Origin: Candidatus Zymogenus saltonus
GTDB lineage: Bacteria > Desulfobacterota > Zymogenia > Zymogenales > Zymogenaceae
Assembly (NCBI GenBank): GCA_016929395.1
Contig: JAFGIX010000022.1
Coordinates: 1 to 64,000 of the forward strand
DNA length: 64,000 nt
Direction of reading: 5' to 3'
Part shown: piece after piece, positions 45,873 to 54,426 of the stretch
Layout of the letters: each line of letters starts with the position of its first letter
How positions within the stretch are numbered: the first letter of the stretch is position 1
Notes under the pieces: model-generated
The model's input: only the letters and a program-made list of their open reading frames with translations
The model's database searches: none
Told to the model about the DNA's origin: nothing
Made by a program: the position numbers and the translations under genes

Positions 45873-47009
45873 CTACTTCAGCTTCGAATCCGCCAGCTCC
45901 TCGAGGCTTTTGACGCTGATCTTTGCCATCATTATGTCGGAGGGGGTAAACATCCCTATAACCCAGGGATAGTCCCGCTTGATGTTGCTGGTGTAGTAGC
46001 AGATGTAGACGTAACCGTCCTTTACGACCACCCCCGGATACGATGTGTCCCCGGCGCTGGGGAGGTCGGAGAGGTACATCAGCCCCTTCTCGGTAACAAG
46101 GAAGATGGAGGTTCGCTTTTTGCCGAGGATGCTCCCCGTCTCGGTAAGAGGCATGTTCCAGCCGGTGTGGAGACGGCCGACGGCGTAGACGTGATCGTTT
46201 ACGGTGAAGAGGTACGGGCCGTCGAGCCGGGTCACGAAGCTGTGCTCCTCCGTCCACTCCTTGTACGGCGGCTCGGAGACGGCGATTAGGGTGTTTCCCC
46301 GGTTGTCGCCGAAGTAGTAGCCGGCCACCTCGAGCCTCGCCGTGGCGAGCATCCTCCCGTCCTTAAGAAACTCGATGGCGGTCTCGTCGTTAAAGTCCCC
46401 CTCGTATATCTGGGAGACCTCGGTCCATCTTAGGCCGTCGGTCGATCTCAACAGGATCGATTTGCCGTGCTCGTTCCAGTAGGCGGGGATGTACCAACTC
46501 TTCCCGCCGTCGTTGCTCTTCGGCCGCCAGAAGAGCCACCCCTTCGGTTCGATATCGCGAAAAGGCTCCCAGTCGACGCCGTCCGCGCTCGTCGTCACCA
46601 CGGTGCCGTAGGGCTCCGCCGCAAAATCGACGTTCTTCAGGGCGTACATGAAGAGTTTTTCTCCTATGGCTGCGAGCTTCGGGTCTCTGATGTCTTCGCC
46701 CGGATTCTGAAACTCGGCGGTTTTCTCCCACTCCCTGGCGTCCTTCGATTTCATTAGCACGAGCCTCGTCGTCTCGCTGGCGAAGTGGTAGGGCGCGGCG
46801 GCGTGGATCATGTAAAACGAGCCGTCGTGGTAGATCATGTCGGTGTTGGAGTTGTGGAGCCCGTCGTGTACGGCGGGCCACGTCTCTATCTCCAGGAGTT
46901 CCGATACTTCGGAGCGGTTGGGCCGAAATGAGAAATGGGTTATAAGGACTATTAACGCAATAATAAGAAGGCAGACAATATTAAAAGACCATTTTAATAT
47001 CTTTTTCAT
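45873..47009 (-). CDS. membrane-anchored sialidase-like beta-propeller protein
   Basis: The N-terminus MKKILKWSFNIVCLLIIALI is a signal anchor. The remaining 350 residues carry repeated propeller blades with BNR/Asp-box-like turns (SADGVDWEPF, STDGLRWTEV, SNDGGKSWYIP) and TRLDGPYLF, as in glycosyl hydrolase families with five- or six-bladed propellers. The catalytic residues of true sialidases cannot be confirmed by eye. It is outward-facing and may act on surface glycans. Probably cotranscribed with the DUF169 gene. Confidence 0.7.
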   Translation of the reverse strand: MKKILKWSFNIVCLLIIALIVLITHFSFRPNRSEVSELLEIETWPAVHDGLHNSNTDMIYHDGSFYMIHAAAPYHFASETTRLVLMKSKDAREWEKTAEFQNPGEDIRDPKLAAIGEKLFMYALKNVDFAAEPYGTVVTTSADGVDWEPFRDIEPKGWLFWRPKSNDGGKSWYIPAYWNEHGKSILLRSTDGLRWTEVSQIYEGDFNDETAIEFLKDGRMLATARLEVAGYYFGDNRGNTLIAVSEPPYKEWTEEHSFVTRLDGPYLFTVNDHVYAVGRLHTGWNMPLTETGSILGKKRTSIFLVTEKGLMYLSDLPSAGDTSYPGVVVKDGYVYICYYTSNIKRDYPWVIGMFTPSDIMMAKISVKSLEELADSKLK

Positions 47010-47124
47010 AGCTTTTCCTCCCTTTTTTTTTCACAATATCATTATCTTTGAAATCAAACAAGGAAAATTCAGCCCTTTGGTTGGTTTTCAATTTCTTTGA
47101 AAGGGCGAAAAAAATCCCAACAAA

Positions 47125-47149
47125 ATACTTGACAAAACCACTTGGTTAT
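47125..47149. promoter_or_regulatory. IscR type 1-like operator
   Basis: Counting by eye, about 20 of 25 positions match the IscR type 1 consensus (ATASYYGAC...TAT): it begins ATACTTGAC and ends TTGGTTAT. It overlaps the -35 box of the sulfur-relay operon. Confidence 0.4.
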
Positions 47150-47157
47150 TATATATT
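47129..47157 (+). promoter_or_regulatory. sigma-70 promoter of sulfur-relay operon
   Basis: TTGACA (47129-47134), a 17-base spacer, TATATT (47152-47157), 34 bases before the ATG of the NifS-like gene. Confidence 0.7.
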
Positions 47158-47190
47158 TAATGTAATAGTAAGAATTATGGAAGAAAAAAG

Positions 47191-48372
47191 ATGAAAACAA
47201 TATATCTTGATCATGCGGCAGGAACCCCGGTTGACGACAAAGTCGTCGATGGGATGATACCCTATCTGAAGGGATACTTCGGAAATCCCCAAAGCATCCA
47301 CGTATACGGCGAGGAGGCCAAGGGCGCCATCGAGGCGGCGAGGGAAGTGATGGCAGACCTCATCTCCGCCGATCCTGGCGAGATATACTTCACCGCTAAC
47401 GGCACCGAGTCGAACAACATCGCGATAAAGGGTATCGCCCACGCGGCGAAGAAGAAGGGGAGCCACATCGTGGTCTCGGCGATCGAGCACCAGTCGGTCC
47501 TCCACTCTGTAAAGAGCCTTGTAAAAGAGGGTTTCTCGGTGACCCACGTCCCGGTGGACAAGCACGGCGTCGTGAGCCTCGAAGATGTAAAAAAGGCGAT
47601 GGTTGATGAGACGATATTGGTGTCCATTATGCACGCGAACAGCGAGGTGGGGACGATAGAGCCGATAGGTGAGATCGCGAAAGTGGCAAAAGAGCGGGGC
47701 GCAATTTTTCATACAGACGCCGTCTCCGCCGTGGGGAATATCCCCGTGGATGTGAATAAGCTCGGGGTCGACTCCCTCTCCCTCTCCGGCAGCCAGTTCT
47801 ACGGGCCGAAGGGCGCGGCGGCCCTGTACCTGAAAAAGGGGACGAGGATAGTGCCCTTTATCGACGGGGGGATACAGGAGGACGGCAGGCGTCCTGGGAC
47901 GGAGAACGTCCCGGGGATCGTGGGGCTGGGCCTTGCCGCCCGGCTTGCCAAGGATGAGATGGCGGATCGAGCAAAACACCTGACCGTGCTCAGGGATGCC
48001 CTTATATCGGGACTCACCTCTAAAATCGATCATATTTATCTCACTGGACACCCTGAAAAGAGGCTTCCGGGACACGCGAGTTTCGTTGTCGAGTTCATCG
48101 AGGGGGAGGCGATGCTCTTGAGCCTCAGCATGGAGGGGGTGTGCGTCGCCAGCGGCTCCGCCTGCACCTCGAAGGCCTTGAAGGCCTCCCACGTCCTCGA
48201 GGCGATGAAGGTGGAGACCGCCCTGGCCCAGGGATCGATCGTCTTCAGCTTCGGGATGATGAACACGATGGAGGATGTGGACTACGTCCTGGAGGTTTTT
48301 CCTCCCATCATTGAGAGGCTGAGGAAGATGTCCCCGTTATATACGAAATATTTGAAAGAAGGAAAAAAATAA
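47191..48372 (+). CDS. NifS/IscS-like cysteine desulfurase homologue lacking the PLP lysine
   Basis: A 393-residue class V aminotransferase-fold protein. Visible are the N-terminal YLDHAAGTPVD, NGTESNNIAIKG, AIEHQSVLHS (substrate His) and VASGSACTSKAL with catalytic-loop Cys325. The PLP segment, normally SAHKxYGPKG, reads SGSQFYGPKG: Gln202 (codon CAG) replaces the Schiff-base lysine and Ser replaces the preceding His. A normal cysteine desulfurase reaction is unlikely. Archaeoglobus IscS is a known case without this lysine. It could deliver sulfide-derived sulfur or act as a cluster-ligand partner for the IscU next door. First gene of the operon with iscU, dsrE-like and tusA. Confidence 0.88.
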   Translation: MKTIYLDHAAGTPVDDKVVDGMIPYLKGYFGNPQSIHVYGEEAKGAIEAAREVMADLISADPGEIYFTANGTESNNIAIKGIAHAAKKKGSHIVVSAIEHQSVLHSVKSLVKEGFSVTHVPVDKHGVVSLEDVKKAMVDETILVSIMHANSEVGTIEPIGEIAKVAKERGAIFHTDAVSAVGNIPVDVNKLGVDSLSLSGSQFYGPKGAAALYLKKGTRIVPFIDGGIQEDGRRPGTENVPGIVGLGLAARLAKDEMADRAKHLTVLRDALISGLTSKIDHIYLTGHPEKRLPGHASFVVEFIEGEAMLLSLSMEGVCVASGSACTSKALKASHVLEAMKVETALAQGSIVFSFGMMNTMEDVDYVLEVFPPIIERLRKMSPLYTKYLKEGKK

Positions 48373-48395
48373 CAGGAAAAGGAGGTATATAAGCC

Positions 48396-48896
48396 ATGTA
48401 CTCAGAAAAGGTTATGGATCACTTCAGAAATCCCCGAAACGTGGGGGTCTTGGATAATGCCGACGGAATCGGCGAGGAGGGAAATCCGGTCTGCGGAGAC
48501 ATGATGACGTTTTACATCAAGGTCAAGGACGACAGGCTCGAGGATATAAAATTCCAGACTTTCGGCTGCGGCAGCGCCATTGCCGTGTCGAGCATGATAA
48601 GCGAGATGGCCATGGGCAAGACCCTGGACGAGGCGATGAAGATAACCAACAAGGACGTTGCGGAGGAGCTGGGTGGTCTTCCCAAGAACAAGCTCCATTG
48701 CTCGAATCTCGGCGCGGACGCCCTCCACAGGGCTATCGAGAACTACAGGAAGGACGTCAAGGTTGAGCCTAAGGCGAAGAGGCCGGAAAAGCCGGCGGAT
48801 TCCGCCGCCCACTGTCATTGTCCCTACTGCGGCGAGGAGTTCGACTGCAAGGACAGTCACGTGGAGATGTGTCAGAACAGGCCAGCCTCCGAATAG
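48396..48896 (+). CDS. iscU: IscU-type Fe-S scaffold with C-terminal zinc-ribbon-like tail
   Basis: A 166-residue Fe-S cluster scaffold. The three ligand cysteines are Cys33 (GNPVCGD, with the conserved Asp), Cys58 (TFGCGSA) and Cys102 (LHCSNLGADAL). After residue 125 a linker leads to an extra Cys/His-rich tail (HCHCPYCGEEFDC, then CKDSHVEMC), not found in ordinary IscU and possibly metal-binding. It lies 24 bases after the NifS-like gene with AGGAGG upstream. Confidence 0.9.
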   Translation: MYSEKVMDHFRNPRNVGVLDNADGIGEEGNPVCGDMMTFYIKVKDDRLEDIKFQTFGCGSAIAVSSMISEMAMGKTLDEAMKITNKDVAEELGGLPKNKLHCSNLGADALHRAIENYRKDVKVEPKAKRPEKPADSAAHCHCPYCGEEFDCKDSHVEMCQNRPASE

Positions 48897-48968
48897 ATAA
48901 TTTCCGACACAGTTTGGGCCGGGAGTGTGGACACTGTTTTTGTCTGAATTTTGTTTTTGGAGGGAAAG

Positions 48969-49451
48969 ATGAGCGGCAAAGACAAGGCGACGATCATCGT
49001 CTTCAGCGATGATATAGACAAGGTCCTGGCGGCCTTCAACATCGCCACCGGGGCGGCGGCCATGGGGATGGATGTATCCATTTTCTTCACCTTCTGGGGA
49101 CTCAACGTTGTGAGAAAGGAGAGATCGGCTAAGAGCCCCAGGGAGTTTTTAAAGAAGACCTTCGGGATTGTAAACCGCGGCGGAGCAAGCAGGCTCAAGC
49201 TCTCGAAGTTTCACATGGGGGGGATCGGGACGTGGATGATGAAGATCCTGATGAAAAAGTCGATGATGTTAAGCGTAAAGGAGATGATAGGGATCGCCCA
49301 CTCCCTTGGTGTTACGATGATCGCCTGCACCACATCGATGGAGTTTATGGGGGTGGACAAGGAAGACATTATTGATGAAGTAACTCGCTTTGCGGGGGTC
49401 GCCACCTACCTGGCAATGGCCAGGGAGAGCAAGATCAACCTCTTTATTTGA
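48969..49451 (+). CDS. DsrE/DsrF-like sulfur-relay protein
   Basis: A member of the DsrE/F/H-like family (peroxiredoxin-like DsrE/DrsE group). The start MSGKDKATIIVFSDD, AAAMGMDVSIFFTFWGL and a C-terminal IACTTSMEFMGV with a single conserved-looking Cys match. These proteins carry persulfide sulfur or act near TusA. The ATG at 48969 with GGAGG just before it is preferred over the TTG at 48951. Its stop overlaps the upstream candidate start of tusA by four bases. Confidence 0.83.
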   Translation: MSGKDKATIIVFSDDIDKVLAAFNIATGAAAMGMDVSIFFTFWGLNVVRKERSAKSPREFLKKTFGIVNRGGASRLKLSKFHMGGIGTWMMKILMKKSMMLSVKEMIGIAHSLGVTMIACTTSMEFMGVDKEDIIDEVTRFAGVATYLAMARESKINLFI

Positions 49452-49468
49452 TGAGATGGGGTTTTAAT

Positions 49469-49708
49469 ATGGATTTCAAGAAAGACCAGACACTGGACTG
49501 TTACGGGATGCTCTGCCCGCTTCCGATAATCAAGATATCGGAGAAGATTAAGGGAATGAAGGAGGGGGAGGTACTGGAGACCCTCTCCACCGACGAGGGG
49601 ATAAAGGAGGATATCGTCGCCTGGTGCAGCGCCACCGGAAACGAGTATCTGGGCCTCAAGGAGGAGGACGACGTCTTCAAGGTCTTCGTGAAGAAGAGGG
49701 CGGACTGA
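49469..49708 (+). CDS. tusA: TusA/SirA-like sulfur carrier protein
   Basis: A roughly 79-residue TusA-fold protein. It carries LDCYGMLCPLPIIK with the CPxP motif whose Cys (residue 16) bears persulfide sulfur. The ATG at 49469 begins MDFKKDQT; a TTG at 49448 is an in-frame alternative. Last gene of the sulfur-relay operon, where it would pass sulfur between the DsrE-like protein and the NifS/IscU pair or another acceptor. Confidence 0.88.
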   Translation: MDFKKDQTLDCYGMLCPLPIIKISEKIKGMKEGEVLETLSTDEGIKEDIVAWCSATGNEYLGLKEEDDVFKVFVKKRAD

Positions 49709-49802
49709 CGTAAAAGAAGGGGCGGGCCGACATGAAAAGAACCTGATTGATTTTAAGGGGAAGGCAGGTCGACTAAAAGAAGGAGGGTTGACATTAAGAA
49801 GT
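49706..49802. repeat. degenerate direct repeat after tusA
   Basis: GAC-TAAAAGAAGG-(G/A)GGG-GACAT-AAGA occurs twice, beginning near 49708 and 49769, about 62 bases apart. No terminator hairpin is clear in 49709-49937. Confidence 0.4.
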
Positions 49803-49937
49803 CGGCTTAATGTGAATAAAGGCCGGGCTGACCTGATCCCATAATAGGGAAATCGGTCACATTAGCTTCGGGGCTTGGCTCTCTCGGACGACTCCAAGTG
49901 GCCGATGTAACTTGCAGGTTGGAAACAATGGGGTTGT

Positions 49938-51377
49938 CTATTTCACAAGGATGCCGTTAATAATTCCCACGGCGTCAATTTCGGCGCCGGGATAATTTCC
50001 GTATTTGCATTGATCTCCCAAATCCGTCAATCTTACATAACGAAATCTATTATAGAATTTTACTCTTTCTTCTTGACCGATATCGACGCAGAATATGCCT
50101 CCGTGTATCCTGCCGATATTAATCCAATGCTCGCCGTCTTCGCTTATCTCAAGGTAAGTCGCTTCGACGTCGTCCCCTACTTCAAATACACATATGTCGC
50201 AACCGTCTCCGTCGATCAGTCTCACCCTTGAAAATTCGAGGGTGATCGAGCCCCTGCATCCAAGGGTGACTTCATCGTTTGAGAGCATGATCCTGTAGTT
50301 CGGCAATCCGATCGCATTGGTCGGTATTTTGCTGTTGGGGTATACAGGTTGTGGAGATCCCATCCTATAATGAATGACCCTGTCGGCAAAGGAGTCGACT
50401 CCGTATTTGAAGATATGCTCAATGCCGTCCGAATCTGGACATTTTTCTTTTTTAATTGAATTTGAACTGCTTTCCGATTTTTTTTCAGCCCGGACGCATC
50501 TATTTTTAATGTCGTCCGCTATGAGTTCGGGCTCGTCAGTTTTTTCAGTTATCTGCCATATATCTTCATACTCATCTCTTTCTTTATCGATATTTACAAA
50601 AGCTCGGGCTACGAAACTATTTTTGTCTGCATGAGTAATGGCGAATTTGGTATTTTCCGGAATAGATAAAATGCCCATCTCCTTGGCTTTTGAACAGAAT
50701 TCATTTTTATTTCGACAATACTCATGTTCTTTATAATAGATATCTTGTAAAAACTCTTTTATTTCAGAACGAATTTTCTGTCTTTCAAAATAATCGAGAT
50801 TGCTTTTAGTAAAAAAAAGTACTAGTATAAGTATTAATACAAAAAAAACAATATATACTTTTTTAGTTTTTTCTGGTACCTTTTTGAGTCTTGAATCTAT
50901 TTGTTCAATAAATGATTTCTTTCTGCAATTAGCACAAAATTCTGCTTTATTGTTGCTTAACTCGGCGCCACAAATTATGCACTTTATCTTTTTCCCTTTA
51001 CTGGTTCTTGTCCTTTTTTCAATATCTAATTTAATTATATATAGTACATAAAAAAAACACGAAATTATAATTAAAACGGTAATTAAAAAAATAATACTTA
51101 ATGTGCTGATATGCTCCAGGAAAAAAATAGTCTTTGTTGAGGTAAATGATGTGATTTTCTTTATAAGAGAAATGGGATCTTTGTAGTGTTCGTATATAAA
51201 GAATAAAAAATGAACATATATAGAAATTATAAAACATATTGCAACAAAAAAAATAATAACTTTTTTATTTTCCAGTAGCAATGATAGTAGATTGCTAAGT
51301 TTGTTTTTTATTCTATCTTTTAATTTAAGCAAACATAATCGTAAGTTACTAAGTTTATTTTTTATATTTACTTTCAT
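49938..51377 (-). CDS. membrane protein with zinc ribbon and discoidin-like C-terminal domain
   Basis: A 479-residue AT-rich gene. Predicted helices lie near 37-62, 85-115 and 172-192. A zinc ribbon (CIICGAELSNNKAEFCANC, about 135-153) sits between helices 2 and 3. The C-terminal 170 residues form a beta-rich domain with GSITLEFS, GDGCDICVFEVGD, YLEISEDGEHW and GAEIDAVGIING, reminiscent of F5/8 or discoidin-type binding domains seen in exported proteins. The N-terminal 30 residues repeat KNKLSNL twice. It is divergent from the next gene across an AT-rich spacer. Not a named family. Confidence 0.68.
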   Translation of the reverse strand: MKVNIKNKLSNLRLCLLKLKDRIKNKLSNLLSLLLENKKVIIFFVAICFIISIYVHFLFFIYEHYKDPISLIKKITSFTSTKTIFFLEHISTLSIIFLITVLIIISCFFYVLYIIKLDIEKRTRTSKGKKIKCIICGAELSNNKAEFCANCRKKSFIEQIDSRLKKVPEKTKKVYIVFFVLILILVLFFTKSNLDYFERQKIRSEIKEFLQDIYYKEHEYCRNKNEFCSKAKEMGILSIPENTKFAITHADKNSFVARAFVNIDKERDEYEDIWQITEKTDEPELIADDIKNRCVRAEKKSESSSNSIKKEKCPDSDGIEHIFKYGVDSFADRVIHYRMGSPQPVYPNSKIPTNAIGLPNYRIMLSNDEVTLGCRGSITLEFSRVRLIDGDGCDICVFEVGDDVEATYLEISEDGEHWINIGRIHGGIFCVDIGQEERVKFYNRFRYVRLTDLGDQCKYGNYPGAEIDAVGIINGILVK

Positions 51378-51662
51378 TCTAAATAACCATGGTAGCAGTT
51401 AAAAAAAATATTCTAAAGTACTTTGTATTAATTTCATTTTTTGTATGATTAATTCGTTTTTGCTTAATACTATTTTTTTGTTTTTAATATGTCAATATAA
51501 AAATGACTGATTGCGCATTTATTTTTAAAACGACTATTATTTTCTTGATTTATTTTGTTATTTAAATATTATATGATTTATTAGTGAACTTTCTTCATGC
51601 TGTTTAAACGTTAAAAAGCGTTGAAAAAAAGTATTAAAGAATCAAAAAAACGGGAGAAAAAA
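51378..51662. other. AT-rich divergent promoter region
   Basis: An AT-rich stretch of about 285 bases between divergent genes with no gene of its own. Individual promoter boxes cannot be distinguished from background here. Confidence 0.35.
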
Positions 51663-52841
51663 ATGGGAAAGAAGTATCTATTTTCATTTGGCGCCGTTCC
51701 AATTGACCTGAGTGAAAAAATATATATACTCGAAGATAAAGCGGAAAAAATAGAAAAAAATATAGAATTAGCTACAATAACTGGAAAGAGATTAGAGAAA
51801 TCTCTCAAGCAATGCAAAAATTTTGTAAAAGACGTAGATTATAATGGCAAAATTACAAAAATTGACGATGTAGATTTAACTACAAAAATTGATGATCCTT
51901 TAGATACAGGAATCGATGAGATAGTAAAATTTGGTTTTAATAGTGAGTATCAAGTTCTTAATTTAGGTGATCCTATTAAAATTGGTTGTTTTTTTGTAGG
52001 CAACGGAAAGCAATTTAAACTACTCTATAACGGCAATTTTGTTTTGTATTACATGGAAGTTAATGATGAAAACAAGCACGATAATGAGTATGGAATGAAA
52101 ACGGCGCATAGTCTACTTAAGGAATGTATTGATAGCGGGTTTAAAGGCGAAGATGATTATGATGTTTTGGAAGTAAGTCCCGCTCCGTTAAATGATTTAT
52201 TTCTTGCGGAATTATTAACGAGTAAAAAGAAAGATGCCAATATTAGAATAAAGAATATGAATAAAGATAGCGACATTGTATATGTTTCAGGCAGAACTAA
52301 TCCGGAAATATTTTTTGAAGGTATATTTAAAAAGACAAAAGATGTTTTAAGGGAGTTCTACTCTTTGTCGAATAATAAAATTATGATTAGTAGAAAGAGT
52401 ATAGACTTTTTGAATGAAAAATGCAAAGACATATTAAACATTAGAACTGATTTAATAAAAACCTTAAAAAGTAAATTGATGCACAGGGCTAAATTAATTG
52501 CCAAGATTACAGATGAAATTCAAAACTTTTTTATACTGCTTATATCCTGGCTCATTTCAGCAAGGGGGCATAACCTAAAAGTCCAGGAATTTAAGAATCG
52601 CTTGAACGAGCTTCAAGGTTATTTCTTGAGAGATTCAACTAATTATCTGAATATAGAAGATATTCCAATTGAGTCCTATATGCATTTTGTTTCAATGGGC
52701 CTGAGAGAGTTGGTTGGTTATAGAAAAATGATAGATTTATGGGTTATGGTATTAACAATTATTTTTAGCACGTTGGTCGGTGCTGCTTTTGGATATTTCC
52801 TAGAGAATATTATTAGTCGTTTTTTAGTCTATTTTTTTTAG
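51663..52841 (+). CDS. hypothetical protein with C-terminal membrane anchor
   Basis: Not recognised. The ATG at 51663 is preceded by GGGAG; an upstream TTG at 51621 would add only a lysine-rich leader. The N-terminal 60 residues look coiled (LEDKAEKIEKNIEL). The middle is mixed alpha/beta with no motif I know. A hydrophobic segment near residues 290-305 and a strong C-terminal pair (VMVLTIIFSTLVGAAFGYFL, then IISRFLVYFF) suggest membrane attachment. The gene is very AT-rich and precedes the GTPase-like pair by about 580 bases, so association with that locus is possible but unproven. Confidence 0.65.
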   Translation: MGKKYLFSFGAVPIDLSEKIYILEDKAEKIEKNIELATITGKRLEKSLKQCKNFVKDVDYNGKITKIDDVDLTTKIDDPLDTGIDEIVKFGFNSEYQVLNLGDPIKIGCFFVGNGKQFKLLYNGNFVLYYMEVNDENKHDNEYGMKTAHSLLKECIDSGFKGEDDYDVLEVSPAPLNDLFLAELLTSKKKDANIRIKNMNKDSDIVYVSGRTNPEIFFEGIFKKTKDVLREFYSLSNNKIMISRKSIDFLNEKCKDILNIRTDLIKTLKSKLMHRAKLIAKITDEIQNFFILLISWLISARGHNLKVQEFKNRLNELQGYFLRDSTNYLNIEDIPIESYMHFVSMGLRELVGYRKMIDLWVMVLTIIFSTLVGAAFGYFLENIISRFLVYFF

Positions 52842-53424
52842 ACTTAAATAGTTTATACGAGTAGATATGAAAATTTTATTGTAAGTATCAGGGAAGTTTG
52901 TTACACTTTCTCATTAAAAATAATATAGTGTGGGTACCCGAGTCGATATGTCCTCAAAAAGTTTTTTCTATTGCTTTCACTATTGTGAAGTTTATTAGTA
53001 GTTTTAAAAGACGGCACCGAAAGTGAATATCCTCGGGAGGGCTTTTTATAGAGGCAAACGGGGGAACTTGCCGGGCGAATAACTTGTTTGCTAAAAATGA
53101 TCGAAGAAAGCATTACTTGCTTTGCAAAATATCTTAGATAATCAAGCGTGAAACGGTTTGCAGTTGATTTGTTGGAATTAATTGACAGGACCTCTGAGCC
53201 GATTGATGCCGTGTCCGCCGATTGCGTTTGGATTCTCGCCATACAAGAGATTGTCATAATCGCTGTAGATGAAGGAGTGGTTATAAGCAGACTATAGCAT
53301 TAAAAAATAGCCTATTAAAAAATGAGATATGTTTTTTGTTTGAAAAATTTTAAATTTTGTATTATAAATATGTATCTTCGTTGAAATTTCAGAGTGGTTT
53401 TTTCAAAGAAAGAGGAATATACAC
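52842..53424. other. 583-base gap without a confident gene
   Basis: No convincing gene. A minus-strand open frame (52901-53257) has no ribosome site or recognisable product. On the plus strand a short run near 53148-53297 (KRFAVDLLELIDRTSEP) looks protein-like but is interrupted upstream by a stop; it may be a gene remnant. Confidence 0.4.
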
Positions 53425-54306
53425 ATGGAAGAAAAAGAAAAGAAAGAGATACTGATTATTGGACCTTCACAGTCAGGCAAGACCGCAATGATAGCGTCTA
53501 TTCAGCGGGCGATACTAAACTGGAATGAAAAGAAAACCGGTACTAATTTAAGTATTTTCCCCGTCAATACAGAGATGGAAGAACTATTGGAATTGTATGA
53601 GATGCAAGTAATAGAAAATGGTTATCTGCCCAGAACTGGATCTGCAGGATTCTCAAATTATCTCTTTGACTTAGAGTTTAGAAGAACCGGTATAGGATGG
53701 TTATTAGGTAAGAAGGGGATACGTTTCAATTTTACTGATGGTCCTGGAGGAGATCTCATTCCTTCATTAGAAAAAAAATCTGATTTTGATAAACATGAGA
53801 TAGAGAAACGTAGAAATGATCTTATAAATCGTTTGGAAAAAGCGAGCAGCTTTATAGTATGCATAGATTCTACTGATGAAAAAAGCGCCTTTGATTTCTG
53901 GGCCATACTCCCTACTATTTTAAGAAAAAGGAAGAAAAAGTTTGATAGATTTGTAATCTGCCTTACAAAAGCAGACAGATATTTTGCTGAAAGATATATC
54001 AATCCATTAGAAGAAATAGAAAGTGAGGATCCCATAAAGAGGGGTACGGAGCTTTTGGGTAAAACAGGATTAAAGTTTATAGATATGCATTGTAAGGAAA
54101 CAAAGGTAGGCATATGCTGGACCTCTGCTTACGGCTTTATCGAGAGCGATGGAAACGCAAATTATAACAAAAAGGAAGACAAGTTACGATATTGGGGGGA
54201 GGGTTTTACGGAACAAGAAGTTATGGATAATTGGACACCCTATCAGATAGTTGAGCCCTTTTTATTTGTTGCCACCGGAATAAGCAGAGGGATTAAATTC
54301 CTTTAA
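53425..54306 (+). CDS. P-loop GTPase-like protein, intact P-loop (first of pair)
   Basis: A 293-residue NTPase with Walker A GPSQSGKT (residues 13-20), a DGPGG switch-like motif near 110, and LTKAD near 175, which resembles the G4 NKxD guanine-specificity motif. The sequence around FIVCIDSTDEKSAFDFWAILP fits a small-GTPase core. It is paralogous to the next gene. The arrangement recalls the double-GTPase (DO-GTPase) components of NTP-dependent conflict systems that accompany large GAP1-type proteins; I infer this from layout and motifs only. AT-rich, ATG preceded by AGAGGA. Confidence 0.72.
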   Translation: MEEKEKKEILIIGPSQSGKTAMIASIQRAILNWNEKKTGTNLSIFPVNTEMEELLELYEMQVIENGYLPRTGSAGFSNYLFDLEFRRTGIGWLLGKKGIRFNFTDGPGGDLIPSLEKKSDFDKHEIEKRRNDLINRLEKASSFIVCIDSTDEKSAFDFWAILPTILRKRKKKFDRFVICLTKADRYFAERYINPLEEIESEDPIKRGTELLGKTGLKFIDMHCKETKVGICWTSAYGFIESDGNANYNKKEDKLRYWGEGFTEQEVMDNWTPYQIVEPFLFVATGISRGIKFL

Positions 54307-54426
54307 GATCAATTTTATATTGCAGAAAAAAGCAAATAGTGGATATACTATTCCGAAATTGATAAAAAGAGAAGATGGTTTTTTGTGGGAGTTTTTTCAG
54401 AAATAACGATATAAGAAGGAGTTATT

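Noticed and set aside
45390-46289. Plus-strand frame of 299 codons over DUF169 and the propeller gene
   Set aside because: Antisense shadow spanning two real genes on the other strand.
47149-48192. Long antisense open frame (347 codons) over the NifS-like gene
   Set aside because: Shadow of a GC-rich gene; its composition is typical of antisense reading and the sense gene is unambiguous.
52901-53257. Minus-strand frame of 118 codons in the 52.8-53.4 kb gap
   Set aside because: No ribosome site, domain or neighbour support; kept only as part of the gap description.
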